From: Cellulophaga fucicola
Lineage (GTDB): Bacteria > Bacteroidota > Bacteroidia > Flavobacteriales > Flavobacteriaceae
Assembly (NCBI RefSeq): GCF_900119145.1
Contig: NZ_FPIY01000004.1
Location: 186,001 to 250,000 of the forward strand
DNA: 64,000 bases
Direction of reading: 5' to 3'
A program made the translations under genes and the position numbers. Below, in pieces: positions 45,122 to 52,799 of the stretch (positions are counted from its first letter, which is position 1; each line of letters begins with the position of its first letter). Below the pieces are notes generated by a model. The model had not been told where the DNA came from. It searched no databases and was given only the letters and a program-made list of their open reading frames with translations.

Positions 45122-45805
45122 ATGAGAAAAATACTTTTATTATGTATACTTTTTAGTTTTCTATTTTCCTGTTCTCAAAACATAGAATTAGGAAAAAATA
45201 AGATAGACTTAAAAAAATTCCCTTTAAAAATTGATGTACATTACTTTTATAAAGAACAAATAGAAACACATAAAAAATCTTTAGAATTATACAGTCAAGG
45301 TAAAATAGACGAAGCGTATTCAAATGAATTATTAAAAAATTATAAAAGTGTTGAGAGTATAGACACTTTACATATTAAGGATAATGAATATTTATTGCTT
45401 TATGAAATGCAAGGAATGCAAACTAAAGACACATTAGCAACTTTTGGAAATATAAAATTTGAACAATTAAATATGATCTCCAATAATGAAAATGAATTTC
45501 AATCCTTGAGAGCAGTATCATTTTCATACAAAGACGATAAAAATAATTTTAAGGAATTGATAAAAGCATTAGAAACAGAATACGGTAGCCCCGAGATAAT
45601 TAAAGCAAATGAATCTGAGATTTACAAATGGTCTAATAAAGATTTTATTGTATTAATTACTCTGGTTATTCAAAAAGAAAATGATATTGACTCATATTAC
45701 AATTCAAATTATTTCTTAATAAAGAGAAGCGAATCAAACAAATTAAAAACACATTTTCCAAAAATTTCTGGATATTGGAATATAGACTGGAACTTAGTTT
45801 TGTAA
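45122..45805 (+). CDS. Cassette-array lipoprotein of unknown function
   Basis: 227 residues. Lipoprotein signal (MRKILLLCILFSFLFSCSQ, Cys at 17). The mature protein is charged and mixed alpha/beta (FKELIKALETEYGSPEIIKANESEIYKWSNKDFIVLITLVIQ), a layout common in periplasmic lipoproteins of Flavobacteriaceae. Family not recognised. The flanking sites have decayed, so the cassette limits are unclear. Confidence 0.65.
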   Translation: MRKILLLCILFSFLFSCSQNIELGKNKIDLKKFPLKIDVHYFYKEQIETHKKSLELYSQGKIDEAYSNELLKNYKSVESIDTLHIKDNEYLLLYEMQGMQTKDTLATFGNIKFEQLNMISNNENEFQSLRAVSFSYKDDKNNFKELIKALETEYGSPEIIKANESEIYKWSNKDFIVLITLVIQKENDIDSYYNSNYFLIKRSESNKLKTHFPKISGYWNIDWNLVL

Positions 45806-46000
45806 AACCTATGGCAACATAACAATATAAAATTGCGATCTAGGTCTAACAGAGCTGAACCTGATTCTTAGTAGCAAGGAGAGTCAATTATAAATGTTGT
45901 AGAAGTCTAAAGCTATACCTTAGATAGTAACATTAACTCTTTCTTTTATTCTTTCTGTTTAGTATAAGAATTTAATAAAACTTAAGCCGTATATAATTTA

Positions 46001-46116
46001 TTGCTTGGTTCTAGCCTATTTACAAATCTCGAAGCGTTGAAATTTTATCTAGTTTTTATTTACTAAATTAGGTGCTTAAAACACGCAACTAATCTGATAC
46101 AAACACGTTATCATTC
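46001..46116 (+). repeat. attC-like site (second class)
   Basis: AATCTCGAAGCGTTG (46025-46039), TTTTTATTTACTAAATTAGG and ACACGCAACTAATC...ACACGTTATC, with the junction G at 46107. Very like site 14. The 190 nt before it (45806-46000) show no gene and no clear repeat. Confidence 0.6.
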
Positions 46117-46151
46117 ATTGCAAAACGAATTCTAGTTAAGTAAAACTCATT

Positions 46152-46397
46152 ATGTCCAAATTTCATTTTATTATGGTTCTTATTATTTGGGGCTTGTCTT
46201 TAGACTTACTAGTAAAAACAAAGCGTTCGTTATCTAGCATTTTATTAAATACTGGTCTTGGATTATTTGTTGTGTGTATTTTCCTTAATGTCTTTTTAGA
46301 TTTAAGAAGCCCTCTCTTATACATTATTCGGAATTATGTTTCTGTTATACTTATTGTTATTGGTTTCTTTATGTTGGTAAGGAAACATATCAAATAA
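46152..46397 (+). CDS. Small membrane protein
   Basis: 81 residues with three short membrane helices (FHFIMVLIIWGLSLDLLV, ILLNTGLGLFVVCIFLNVFL, YVSVILIVIGFFMLV) and a basic end (RKHIK). No family recognised. Starts 45 nt after the junction GTTATC. Confidence 0.6.
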   Translation: MSKFHFIMVLIIWGLSLDLLVKTKRSLSSILLNTGLGLFVVCIFLNVFLDLRSPLLYIIRNYVSVILIVIGFFMLVRKHIK

Positions 46398-46430
46398 CAT
46401 GTAATTCTACAGTAAAATAAAAGTCATTTA

Positions 46431-46530
46431 ATATGGCTAAAAAATGAAAACATAAAAATGGCTCTGTGATAAACCAAAAATGTAGTATCTTTTTACACGC
46501 TACATTTTATACACAAGACAATTAGGCATT
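46431..46530 (+). repeat. Right half of an attC-like site
   Basis: GGCTCTGTGATAAACCAAAA, CACGCTACATTTTATACAC and the junction-like ATTAGGCATT (from 46521) correspond to the right half of site 4. The G of the junction is mutated to A, so this site may no longer recombine. Confidence 0.5.
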
Positions 46531-46557
46531 TAAGAAAACATCTCGCTAAAAATTAGA

Positions 46558-47820
46558 ATGAATAATCTGAAGGACTTAAAGATCGAAAAAGAGCTCTTGC
46601 CAATATTTAACTATTCTTTAAATAGGTACGCGAAGGAAAAAATTATTGATATTTTAAAAACGCCTTTAGACTCGATAACCGAAATTGTTGCACGCCAGAA
46701 TATTTTAAAAGGGTTTATTGCCAACAATCAAATTCTTAAAGACTATTCATATACCGTTTTATATTTAAATGAAGTTCATTATTTTTTAAAGGATGAAAAA
46801 ATTGAGGATTTATCTCAAAAAAAACTGAAGTATAAATTATTTGCTTCTAAACAAGAAAAAAATCGGTATATAAGTAAGTTCAATCAACTAGTATTATTCT
46901 TTTATCGGTTAGAGTCAAGATACTTTACAAGGATAAAATTAAATCAGTTCCCAGAAGAATATGCTTCAAAAATAAGAGCAATTTTAAAATTTTTATCAGA
47001 TTTTGAACTTTCTAAATACGAGTATATTATCCGAGAAAAAAGATTAAAGGACAATGACGTTATAGAGCTAACAGAGAAAATTAACACTCTTAAAGATACA
47101 GGTAAAATTATTCCTTTTTGGGAGAATTTATTTCTATTTGAGGCTTATTTATCCATCAATTTAGGGATTCAAAAAAACAATTTCACATTTCCAAACTTTG
47201 ACAAGAAGCACATTAAATTAAAAAACTTTTATCATCCTTTAATTAATAAACCTGTAAAGAACGATTTTGAGACCCAGAGTAATGTAATTTTATTAAACGG
47301 GCCAAATATGTCTGGCAAATCAACTTTTCTAAAAGCAATTGGACTTTGCATATATTTTGGCCATTTAGGAATAGGAATACCTGCGTCTTTTGGAGAGATT
47401 CCGTTTTGTAACAACTTTTCAATAGAGATCAATAGACGTGATGATATATTAAATGGTTACAGTCATTTTATGACAGAAGTTATGAATCTAAAAAGTGTTG
47501 TTCAAAAGGCTTCAAATGGAAAACAATGTTTTGCTATTTTTGATGAGCTATTTAGCGGTACAAATGTGGAAGATGCATTTGAGATTTGCAAAACAACAAT
47601 AAATGGCCTGAGTAAATTTAAAAGTTCATTTTTCTTTATATCAACTCACATTCAAGAATTGAAAAATGTTTCTAATGACCAAATATCAAATTATTACATA
47701 GACTGCGAACTTATAAAGGATAAACCAACATTTACCTACAAACTAAAAAAGGGTTGGTCTGATATTAAAGTAGGGCGAATTTTATTTGATAAAGAAGGGT
47801 TAAATGAATTATTGAACTAA
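46558..47820 (+). CDS. MutS-family ATPase without mismatch-recognition domains
   Basis: 420 residues. The C-terminal half is a MutS domain V ATPase: Walker A GPNMSGKST at 248-256, the INRRDDILNGYSHFMTEV signature loop, Walker B AIFDELFSGT and STHIQEL. The N-terminal half resembles the lever/core helices (domain III), but the mismatch-reading domain I and connector II are absent, so it cannot be a normal mismatch-repair MutS. Short MutS-like ATPases of Bacteroidota share this form. A role in DNA branch or repeat handling is possible. It is one of few likely cytoplasmic array products. Confidence 0.85.
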   Translation: MNNLKDLKIEKELLPIFNYSLNRYAKEKIIDILKTPLDSITEIVARQNILKGFIANNQILKDYSYTVLYLNEVHYFLKDEKIEDLSQKKLKYKLFASKQEKNRYISKFNQLVLFFYRLESRYFTRIKLNQFPEEYASKIRAILKFLSDFELSKYEYIIREKRLKDNDVIELTEKINTLKDTGKIIPFWENLFLFEAYLSINLGIQKNNFTFPNFDKKHIKLKNFYHPLINKPVKNDFETQSNVILLNGPNMSGKSTFLKAIGLCIYFGHLGIGIPASFGEIPFCNNFSIEINRRDDILNGYSHFMTEVMNLKSVVQKASNGKQCFAIFDELFSGTNVEDAFEICKTTINGLSKFKSSFFFISTHIQELKNVSNDQISNYYIDCELIKDKPTFTYKLKKGWSDIKVGRILFDKEGLNELLN

Positions 47821-47962
47821 ATAAAAACGTAGAAAAACGGCTTATAAGAAGAACCATAATTAATACGGCTGGGTCTTAATCCAAGGTTTTATATTTGACT
47901 AAGTAATAAATTGAAACAAAAGCACTTATCAACTGCCCTACGTTTCTTATACTAACCGCTCA
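47821..47962 (+). repeat. Decayed attC-like site
   Basis: AATTAATACGGCTGGGTCTTAATCC, TTATATTTGACTAAGTAATA and AACTGCCCTACGTTTCTTAT are clear pieces of a first-class site; both end boxes have changed (GCTCACAG at the junction in place of GTTAGCTG). Confidence 0.55.
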
Positions 47963-48106
47963 CAGTAATTAGCTCTACAAAACGGAGGAAGATCTATAAA
48001 TAAACCAACTTTTTTTTGATGTTGAATATTGATTAAAAACTAACGAATATAGGTTCGTGGTAACATTAGGTTTAAATAATTCTAATATTTGGAGTATTAG
48101 AAATTT
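47963..48106 (+). repeat. 143-nt leader repeat, copy C
   Basis: Same block as copies A and B with a few substitutions and one extra T in the T-run, which breaks the frame seen in the other two. The end hairpin TTCTAATA/TATTAGAA is unchanged. It precedes another lipoprotein gene, as do copies A and B. Confidence 0.7.
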
Positions 48107-48180
48107 GACTGGTACTAAACCCAAAAAGTAAAAGTTTACATTAAGTGCAACTTTACATAGACTGAACCTTTAACTACAAT

Positions 48181-49488
48181 ATGAAAAAAACTTTAATTAT
48201 ATATTTTATATTCTCTCTTTTAGTTTCTTGTGAAAATAAAAAAAAGGTTAATTCCATAATCCACAATACGGATGTAGTATCATCTGAGAAAGTTTATACC
48301 CCAGAAGAATTAAAAGGCAAAACCTACGAAGAACTACGTTTTTTAAGAAACCAAATATTTGCAAAAAAAGGTTATGTTTTTAAAGACTCTGTTTTAAATA
48401 ATTACTTCCAGAAAAAAGATTGGTATAAACCCAATAAAGATGCAGAAATAGTTTTAGATTCCATTGAAAAAAAGAACATTGAAACCTTTAAGATTGCCGA
48501 AGCCAACCTAATGCCTTTTGACATACCTAAAGGATATGAAGCTATAGCTAAGGTTACAGGTGATATTGATAAAGATGGTATAGCAGACACTATTCAGTCA
48601 GTAAAAAATAAAGATGGTAGCAGTGAATTAATTTTAATTTATTTAAGCACAAAATCAAATTATCAAAAAATAGTATTAATAAGCGGTGATGAATTTGATG
48701 GTGCACATCCACACATAGAGTTAAAAGGTGATATATTGACAATGGAAATTCTTAATGAAGGTTCTGGACATTTTATATATAGTTTTGATTTAAAGTATAA
48801 TCCAAAAATTAAAAATCTTCAATTAACCACTTATACTTCATCCAACCGAATTATGTATGGACATACAGCTAAAAAATATGACTTAATAAAAGGCAGTTAC
48901 GAGGTAACTACAAATGCATCAACTATTTCAGACCCAGAAAATTTTAATACTACCACCAAAAGAGGAGTTCATAACACAAAAGTAATAACTCCTGATTTAT
49001 TTAATCAACAACTTTACTACTATTTAGATAACATAGGTAAAGAATTTGAAGAAGATAATTATCCAGAATACTATTATGGAGAATATTTAGACTGTAGAGA
49101 AGCTATTGCAGAAAAAATAGCATTAGAATTTGAATACGGTGCTCTTAATTATTTAGGTGCCTACAGTGTATTTAAAAAAGAGCTCAAAGATTTTGTGAAA
49201 AATATAAATATAGCTGAATTAGTGAAGTCTGAAGATGATGCTTATTCTAAAACCTATAAACTTCATAGAAATTGGGATTTAGATTACATAGCTAAGGACG
49301 ATTGTGAAGATGAATTATTTTTAATTTTTGATATAAATACTAATACCTTCAGCATTCAAATAAATAATTGTTCGTTGGTTTATGAAGATGGCGAAGTTAT
49401 ACACGCCTCTGAACAATCAATTATATTGGCGTATAACATAGAAACCAATTGCACTTATAAATTTAAAAAAATCGAAGTAGCGGGATAA
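48181..49488 (+). CDS. Lipoprotein with YARHG domain and Ca-binding-like loop
   Basis: 435 residues. Lipoprotein signal (MKKTLIIYFIFSLLVSCENK, Cys at 17). A YARHG domain follows at about residues 40-100 (ELRFLRNQIFAKKGYVFKDSVLNNYFQKKDWYKP), then a loop DIDKDGIADTI (about 128-138) of FG-GAP/EF-hand type, and a large beta-rich C-terminal region. It shares the YARHG domain with the cassette-13 product but is otherwise different. Cassette start CTTTAACTACAATATG recalls that of cassette 13 (GTTAACTACC) with a mutated junction. Confidence 0.78.
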   Translation: MKKTLIIYFIFSLLVSCENKKKVNSIIHNTDVVSSEKVYTPEELKGKTYEELRFLRNQIFAKKGYVFKDSVLNNYFQKKDWYKPNKDAEIVLDSIEKKNIETFKIAEANLMPFDIPKGYEAIAKVTGDIDKDGIADTIQSVKNKDGSSELILIYLSTKSNYQKIVLISGDEFDGAHPHIELKGDILTMEILNEGSGHFIYSFDLKYNPKIKNLQLTTYTSSNRIMYGHTAKKYDLIKGSYEVTTNASTISDPENFNTTTKRGVHNTKVITPDLFNQQLYYYLDNIGKEFEEDNYPEYYYGEYLDCREAIAEKIALEFEYGALNYLGAYSVFKKELKDFVKNINIAELVKSEDDAYSKTYKLHRNWDLDYIAKDDCEDELFLIFDINTNTFSIQINNCSLVYEDGEVIHASEQSIILAYNIETNCTYKFKKIEVAG

Positions 49489-49539
49489 AAAATACTATGT
49501 ATAAACGCAATTACCGCAGATTAGACTACGACTGTATCT

Positions 49540-49593
49540 ACTTGATAAATTAGATGCTAAATGAAACCTATTCTTATACGGGACGATAACAAT
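49540..49593 (+). repeat. Last recognisable attC-like remnant
   Basis: GATAAATTAGATGCTAAATG and ATTCTTATACGGGACGATAACAATAATT match the right end of sites 9 and 15 with the GTT of the junction changed to GATAAC. Confidence 0.4.
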
Positions 49594-49636
49594 AATTAAA
49601 AAAAACAAAAGTTAACAGTTATATATAAAAAAAATT

Positions 49637-50173
49637 ATGAAAAAACAGATTCTAGTATTCACAGTATTTATTAGCCTTTTATTTACTTCTTGTGGTTCGG
49701 GAGGAGAACTTCTTTGGTTAGACAACCCAACAGATGAACCAATTTCGGTTGAAATTGATGGAAAAAAATACGATATAGCACCTGGCGAATTAAAAAGAGT
49801 TCCTGATGGCACAAGTGGTAAGCAAAAATTTAAAGGAGCAGATGGCAAAGAGGTAGAAATAGATATTAATGGAGTTTCATTTATAAACTGTACAAACTCT
49901 ACATATATTGAGTGTGCTGTAGAGTACTCAATTAGCCCTAACACTCCAAGTAAGCTACCAGAACCTGTAGAAGTAGAAATAGCAGGAGACAAATACACGG
50001 GAAACTTTAAAGTCTATACAGACGTTGTTATACCACACGGTAATATTCACTATAAAGTAACTGAACCATTAAAAGATGAGATAACAGTTTCACAGAACAG
50101 TACTATTATAAATAAAATGTACAGAATTAAAGACTTTTTAGTAGATTCTGATATGAAAGATTATAAAAACTAA
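49637..50173 (+). CDS. Lipoprotein of unknown function
   Basis: 178 residues. Lipoprotein signal (MKKQILVFTVFISLLFTSCGSG, Cys at 19). Two beta-rich halves: GELLWLDNPTDEPISVEIDGKKYDIAPGELKRVPDGTSGKQKFKG, which looks like a small beta-sandwich common in surface lipoproteins, and YTGNFKVYTDVVIPHGNIHYKVTEPLKDEITVS. Not assignable to a named family. It is the last plus-strand gene before a strong terminator and marks the probable right end of the array. Confidence 0.65.
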   Translation: MKKQILVFTVFISLLFTSCGSGGELLWLDNPTDEPISVEIDGKKYDIAPGELKRVPDGTSGKQKFKGADGKEVEIDINGVSFINCTNSTYIECAVEYSISPNTPSKLPEPVEVEIAGDKYTGNFKVYTDVVIPHGNIHYKVTEPLKDEITVSQNSTIINKMYRIKDFLVDSDMKDYKN

Positions 50174-50205
50174 TTTTCTCTTTCTAAGAATTGAAAAAAT
50201 ATTTT

Positions 50206-50243
50206 AAACCCTACATATTTTATCTAAAATGTGTGGGGTTTTT
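50206..50243 (+). terminator. Strong terminator at the right end of the array
   Basis: AAACCCTACATATTT (50206-50220) pairs with AAATGTGTGGGGTTT (50227-50241) with G-U wobbles, followed by a T-tract. Confidence 0.8.
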
Positions 50244-50335
50244 AATGCTATTAAATATAATTTGAAAACCACTAAAAAAGATCTAAATTGAAAGTTCAAC
50301 ACTTTTAATAAAAACACTTACCACAATTAAACTAA

Positions 50336-50830
50336 ATGACTCTTAAATATTTAATTTCAGGACTAATACTTGGTATTTCTACATCCTTTATTTCTTGGAT
50401 TATAGGAATGATTGTTAATTCAATTCTTGCCAAAACTAAATTTTATAAGAAAATATCTAACCTTAATTTTATCAGTAATAAAGCCTTTAACAAATACATC
50501 GGACTTAATTATTTTAAGTGGATTGTAAAAAATACTTTCTTTAAGTTTTTCAATCAAAAAATAAAAGTGGAAAATAAAAAAACAGATTTAACGGAGATAA
50601 GAAATGAAATGACATTATCCGAAATTAGTCATTTAATCGGCTTTATATTTGTTACTTTTTTCGCAATATATACGAGCGTCACAAAAAGTTATTTAGTTGG
50701 ACTAGCAATAATGGTAGTTAATATTTTAATGAATTTATACCCCTCTTTACTACAACAAGAAAACAAAAGAAGAATTAACAAATTAATTAAAAGAAACATA
50801 AAGACGGGTACAAATAACGCATTTAATTAA
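50336..50830 (+). CDS. Membrane protein, CrtO-type acyltransferase-like
   Basis: 164 residues with about four membrane helices. The order of motifs recalls the glycosyl-4,4'-diaponeurosporenoate acyltransferase (CrtO) family: a central FNKYIGLNYFKWIVKNTFF, then EIRNEMTLSEISHLIGFIFV and a C-terminal ILMNLYPSLLQQENKRRIN (family pattern N-P-x-x-x-Q-x-x-N-R). In carotenoid pathways that enzyme acylates a glycosylated carotenoid, but no other carotenoid gene is nearby, so the name is an analogy only. Confidence 0.55.
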   Translation: MTLKYLISGLILGISTSFISWIIGMIVNSILAKTKFYKKISNLNFISNKAFNKYIGLNYFKWIVKNTFFKFFNQKIKVENKKTDLTEIRNEMTLSEISHLIGFIFVTFFAIYTSVTKSYLVGLAIMVVNILMNLYPSLLQQENKRRINKLIKRNIKTGTNNAFN

Positions 50831-50980
50831 TTGTTTCATTGATATTTAATTTACAAGCAATTAAAACTTAAAAAGTAAGATACTAATTGTTAATTCACTA
50901 ATAACCATTAGTTAATCTGCTAATCATTTTCTACTTCTACCTTTGGTAACAGTTATTAATAACTTAAACCAAATTTTAAA

Positions 50981-52489
50981 ATGAAAAACCTACTTACACT
51001 AAAAGCAATAACTTTAATTATTGTTTTAGGCAACCTGCAATTTGTTTTTGCACAAGATGCCAATCACCTAAATAAGCAAAGAAGATACGATGAAGTTTCT
51101 TGGCTTATTACTCACAATGCTAACAATAATGATACTGATGCTCCTCAAGGTTTTTTTGGTTGCTTAGGAGGAAGAAACCAAAGCAAAGGAATTAACGCTC
51201 AATTACAAAGTGGCGTTAGAAGTTTTATGGTAGATATACATAGAGTAAACGGAGAATTAAGACTAAAACATGGGTCTCCTAATATGTGTATGATGGATGC
51301 TAAAGATTTTAACAATATAATGGAAGAATGGTTAAGAAATCATCCATTGGATATAATAACACTTCACATACAAACTGGAGCTAATTTAGGAATAAGTGGT
51401 TTAGATGATATTTTTTACGGCAGAAGAACGGGTTACAAAAATATATCTAACTATATATATAACCACAGTACTTTTGTTAGCGCTAGTAGACCTGTAAATT
51501 CTGGCTCGGACACCTACCCTACTATTCAAGAAATGGTTACTAAAAATAAAAGACTAGTTCTTTTTACCGAGACAAACTACAACAGCAACCTTTATAGATA
51601 TGAGTTTTCACATACTGTACAAAACCCTTATCAAGCAAGCCAAGTATCACAATTATGGGATACAAATAAATTTAAAGCTGACAGAGGTGTAGACCACAAA
51701 ACAATACTAACCGTAAACCATTTTGCAGGAGATGCACCAACATATAATGCAGACAAGAATAAATCTAAAGATGCCAACAAAGATGTAAATAAAAAAGCGG
51801 TAACTGCTTGGTTTCAATTTGGACATAGACCTTCTATAGCTGTAGATTATTATAGTTTATCTAATGGTAACGGAACCATACCACAAATTAATGAGGTAAA
51901 TACTTTTAATGAGGTAAGAGGTAAATTTACAGATCCCAGCAACACATCAAAACACATAAGAGATGTAAATGTATACTTAGCAGAACTTGTAAACGGCCAG
52001 TGGCAAAAAGTAAAAAATGTAGCATATAATGGAGTAAGAGCAAAATGGCATTTATTTTATTCTTTTCCGGCAAGACCAAATGACAATAGAGCGCTGTTTT
52101 TTGAACATCCTAACTATAATTTTTCTCCAAGTTTTATTAAAATTGGAGATTATGATGGTGCACAAAGCAAAACATTTACTATAAACATAACTGCCAATCA
52201 AAAAAGCGCCTCAAGATCTTTTGCACAAACTACCGTATTAGATCCTCTAGTAGTATACCCAAATCCGTCAACAAATGGGACTTTAACATTTAAATACAAT
52301 ACAGAAAAGCCTAAAACTCTTATACTAGATTTGTATGATTTAAACGGACAACATATTAAAAACGTAACTCATAAAACAGTTACAGGAGAAAATGAATTGC
52401 AATGGAATTCTAATGGTTTAAAAGGAATTTTTATTCTTAAAGGAAAATTAGGAAAAGAAACTATTAGTAAAAAAATACTATTTAAATAG
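50981..52489 (+). CDS. Secreted PI-PLC X-domain-like phosphodiesterase with type IX signal
   Basis: 502 residues. Signal peptide (MKNLLTLKAITLIIVLGNLQFVFAQ). Residues about 35-330 resemble the phosphatidylinositol-specific phospholipase C X domain: WLITHNANNN with the first catalytic His, GVRSFMVDIHRVNGELRLKHGS with the metal/second-His region, and IITLHIQTGANLG. A C-terminal type IX sorting domain (VVYPNPSTNGTLTFKYNTEKPKTLILDLYDLNGQ..., ending KKILFK) marks it for secretion or surface display. Likely acts on inositol phospholipids or similar phosphodiesters outside the cell. Confidence 0.82.
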   Translation: MKNLLTLKAITLIIVLGNLQFVFAQDANHLNKQRRYDEVSWLITHNANNNDTDAPQGFFGCLGGRNQSKGINAQLQSGVRSFMVDIHRVNGELRLKHGSPNMCMMDAKDFNNIMEEWLRNHPLDIITLHIQTGANLGISGLDDIFYGRRTGYKNISNYIYNHSTFVSASRPVNSGSDTYPTIQEMVTKNKRLVLFTETNYNSNLYRYEFSHTVQNPYQASQVSQLWDTNKFKADRGVDHKTILTVNHFAGDAPTYNADKNKSKDANKDVNKKAVTAWFQFGHRPSIAVDYYSLSNGNGTIPQINEVNTFNEVRGKFTDPSNTSKHIRDVNVYLAELVNGQWQKVKNVAYNGVRAKWHLFYSFPARPNDNRALFFEHPNYNFSPSFIKIGDYDGAQSKTFTINITANQKSASRSFAQTTVLDPLVVYPNPSTNGTLTFKYNTEKPKTLILDLYDLNGQHIKNVTHKTVTGENELQWNSNGLKGIFILKGKLGKETISKKILFK

Positions 52490-52799
52490 TTAAATAAAAA
52501 CTAAAACAAGTAGAAATAAGTCTGTGTATTCTTATAAAGTAATACATTGTAATCTTAAAAAAAATCAACAAAAAAGCTACAAATATTAGCTGATATACTT
52601 TTAACACTAACCTTTTTTGTCATATTCTTCTGGTATGAGTTCTAATGATAAAGAAGGTGATATAAAACTAGATTACAGTTAAGTATAAACAATAAAATTT
52701 ATGCTTAACCGTAATCTTTATAATTTAATCAAAAATCAAAACAAATTAATACACAACCAACTGCTAACAAAATATTTAGCAATTATTTAAACTAAAAAA
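52490..52799. other. Intergenic region with long imperfect hairpin
   Basis: 310 nt without a gene. GATTACAGTTAAGTATAAA at 52671-52689 pairs with TTTATGCTTAACCGTAATC at 52698-52716 with two mismatches, a fold of nearly 20 base pairs. It could be a late terminator of the PI-PLC gene. The first 90 nt are partly repeated at 53956-54060. Confidence 0.5.

Larger units (their letters stand above)
18755..50173 (+). mobile_element. Integron-like gene cassette array (no integrase in window)
   Basis: All genes are on the plus strand and most are single, each followed by a structured repeat. The junction is at the G of cGTT. The first ten bases of a cassette are complementary to the box after the stop codon of that cassette: GTTGGCAAAC 19519 with GTTTGCCAAC 21291; GTTAGCATTA 21483 with TAATGCTAAC 21781; GTTGCCCACA 21971 with TGTGGGCAAC 22882; GTTACCAAAC 23075 with GTTTGGTAAC 23618; GTTAACTACC 36149 with GGTAGTTAAC 36870, all ten of ten. 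Cassettes at 23814, 24813, 32503, 34819 and 38623 match at eight to nine bases. This is the known mark of insertion of circular cassettes in integrons. The right limit is set by a terminator at 50206 and is approximate, because sites after 39 kb are decayed. Confidence 0.75.

Noticed and set aside
18755..50173. CRISPR array as an explanation for the regularly spaced repeats
   Set aside because: Repeats are about 200 nt, separated by whole genes and variable in sequence, and there are no cas genes.
18755..50173. Insertion sequences or MITEs as an explanation for the repeats
   Set aside because: No transposase, no target-site duplications, and the end bases pair with the far end of the neighbouring gene, not with a fixed terminal inverted repeat.
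18755..50173. An integrase gene inside the array
   Set aside because: No frame in the window shows tyrosine recombinase (R...H-x-x-R...Y) or serine recombinase features.
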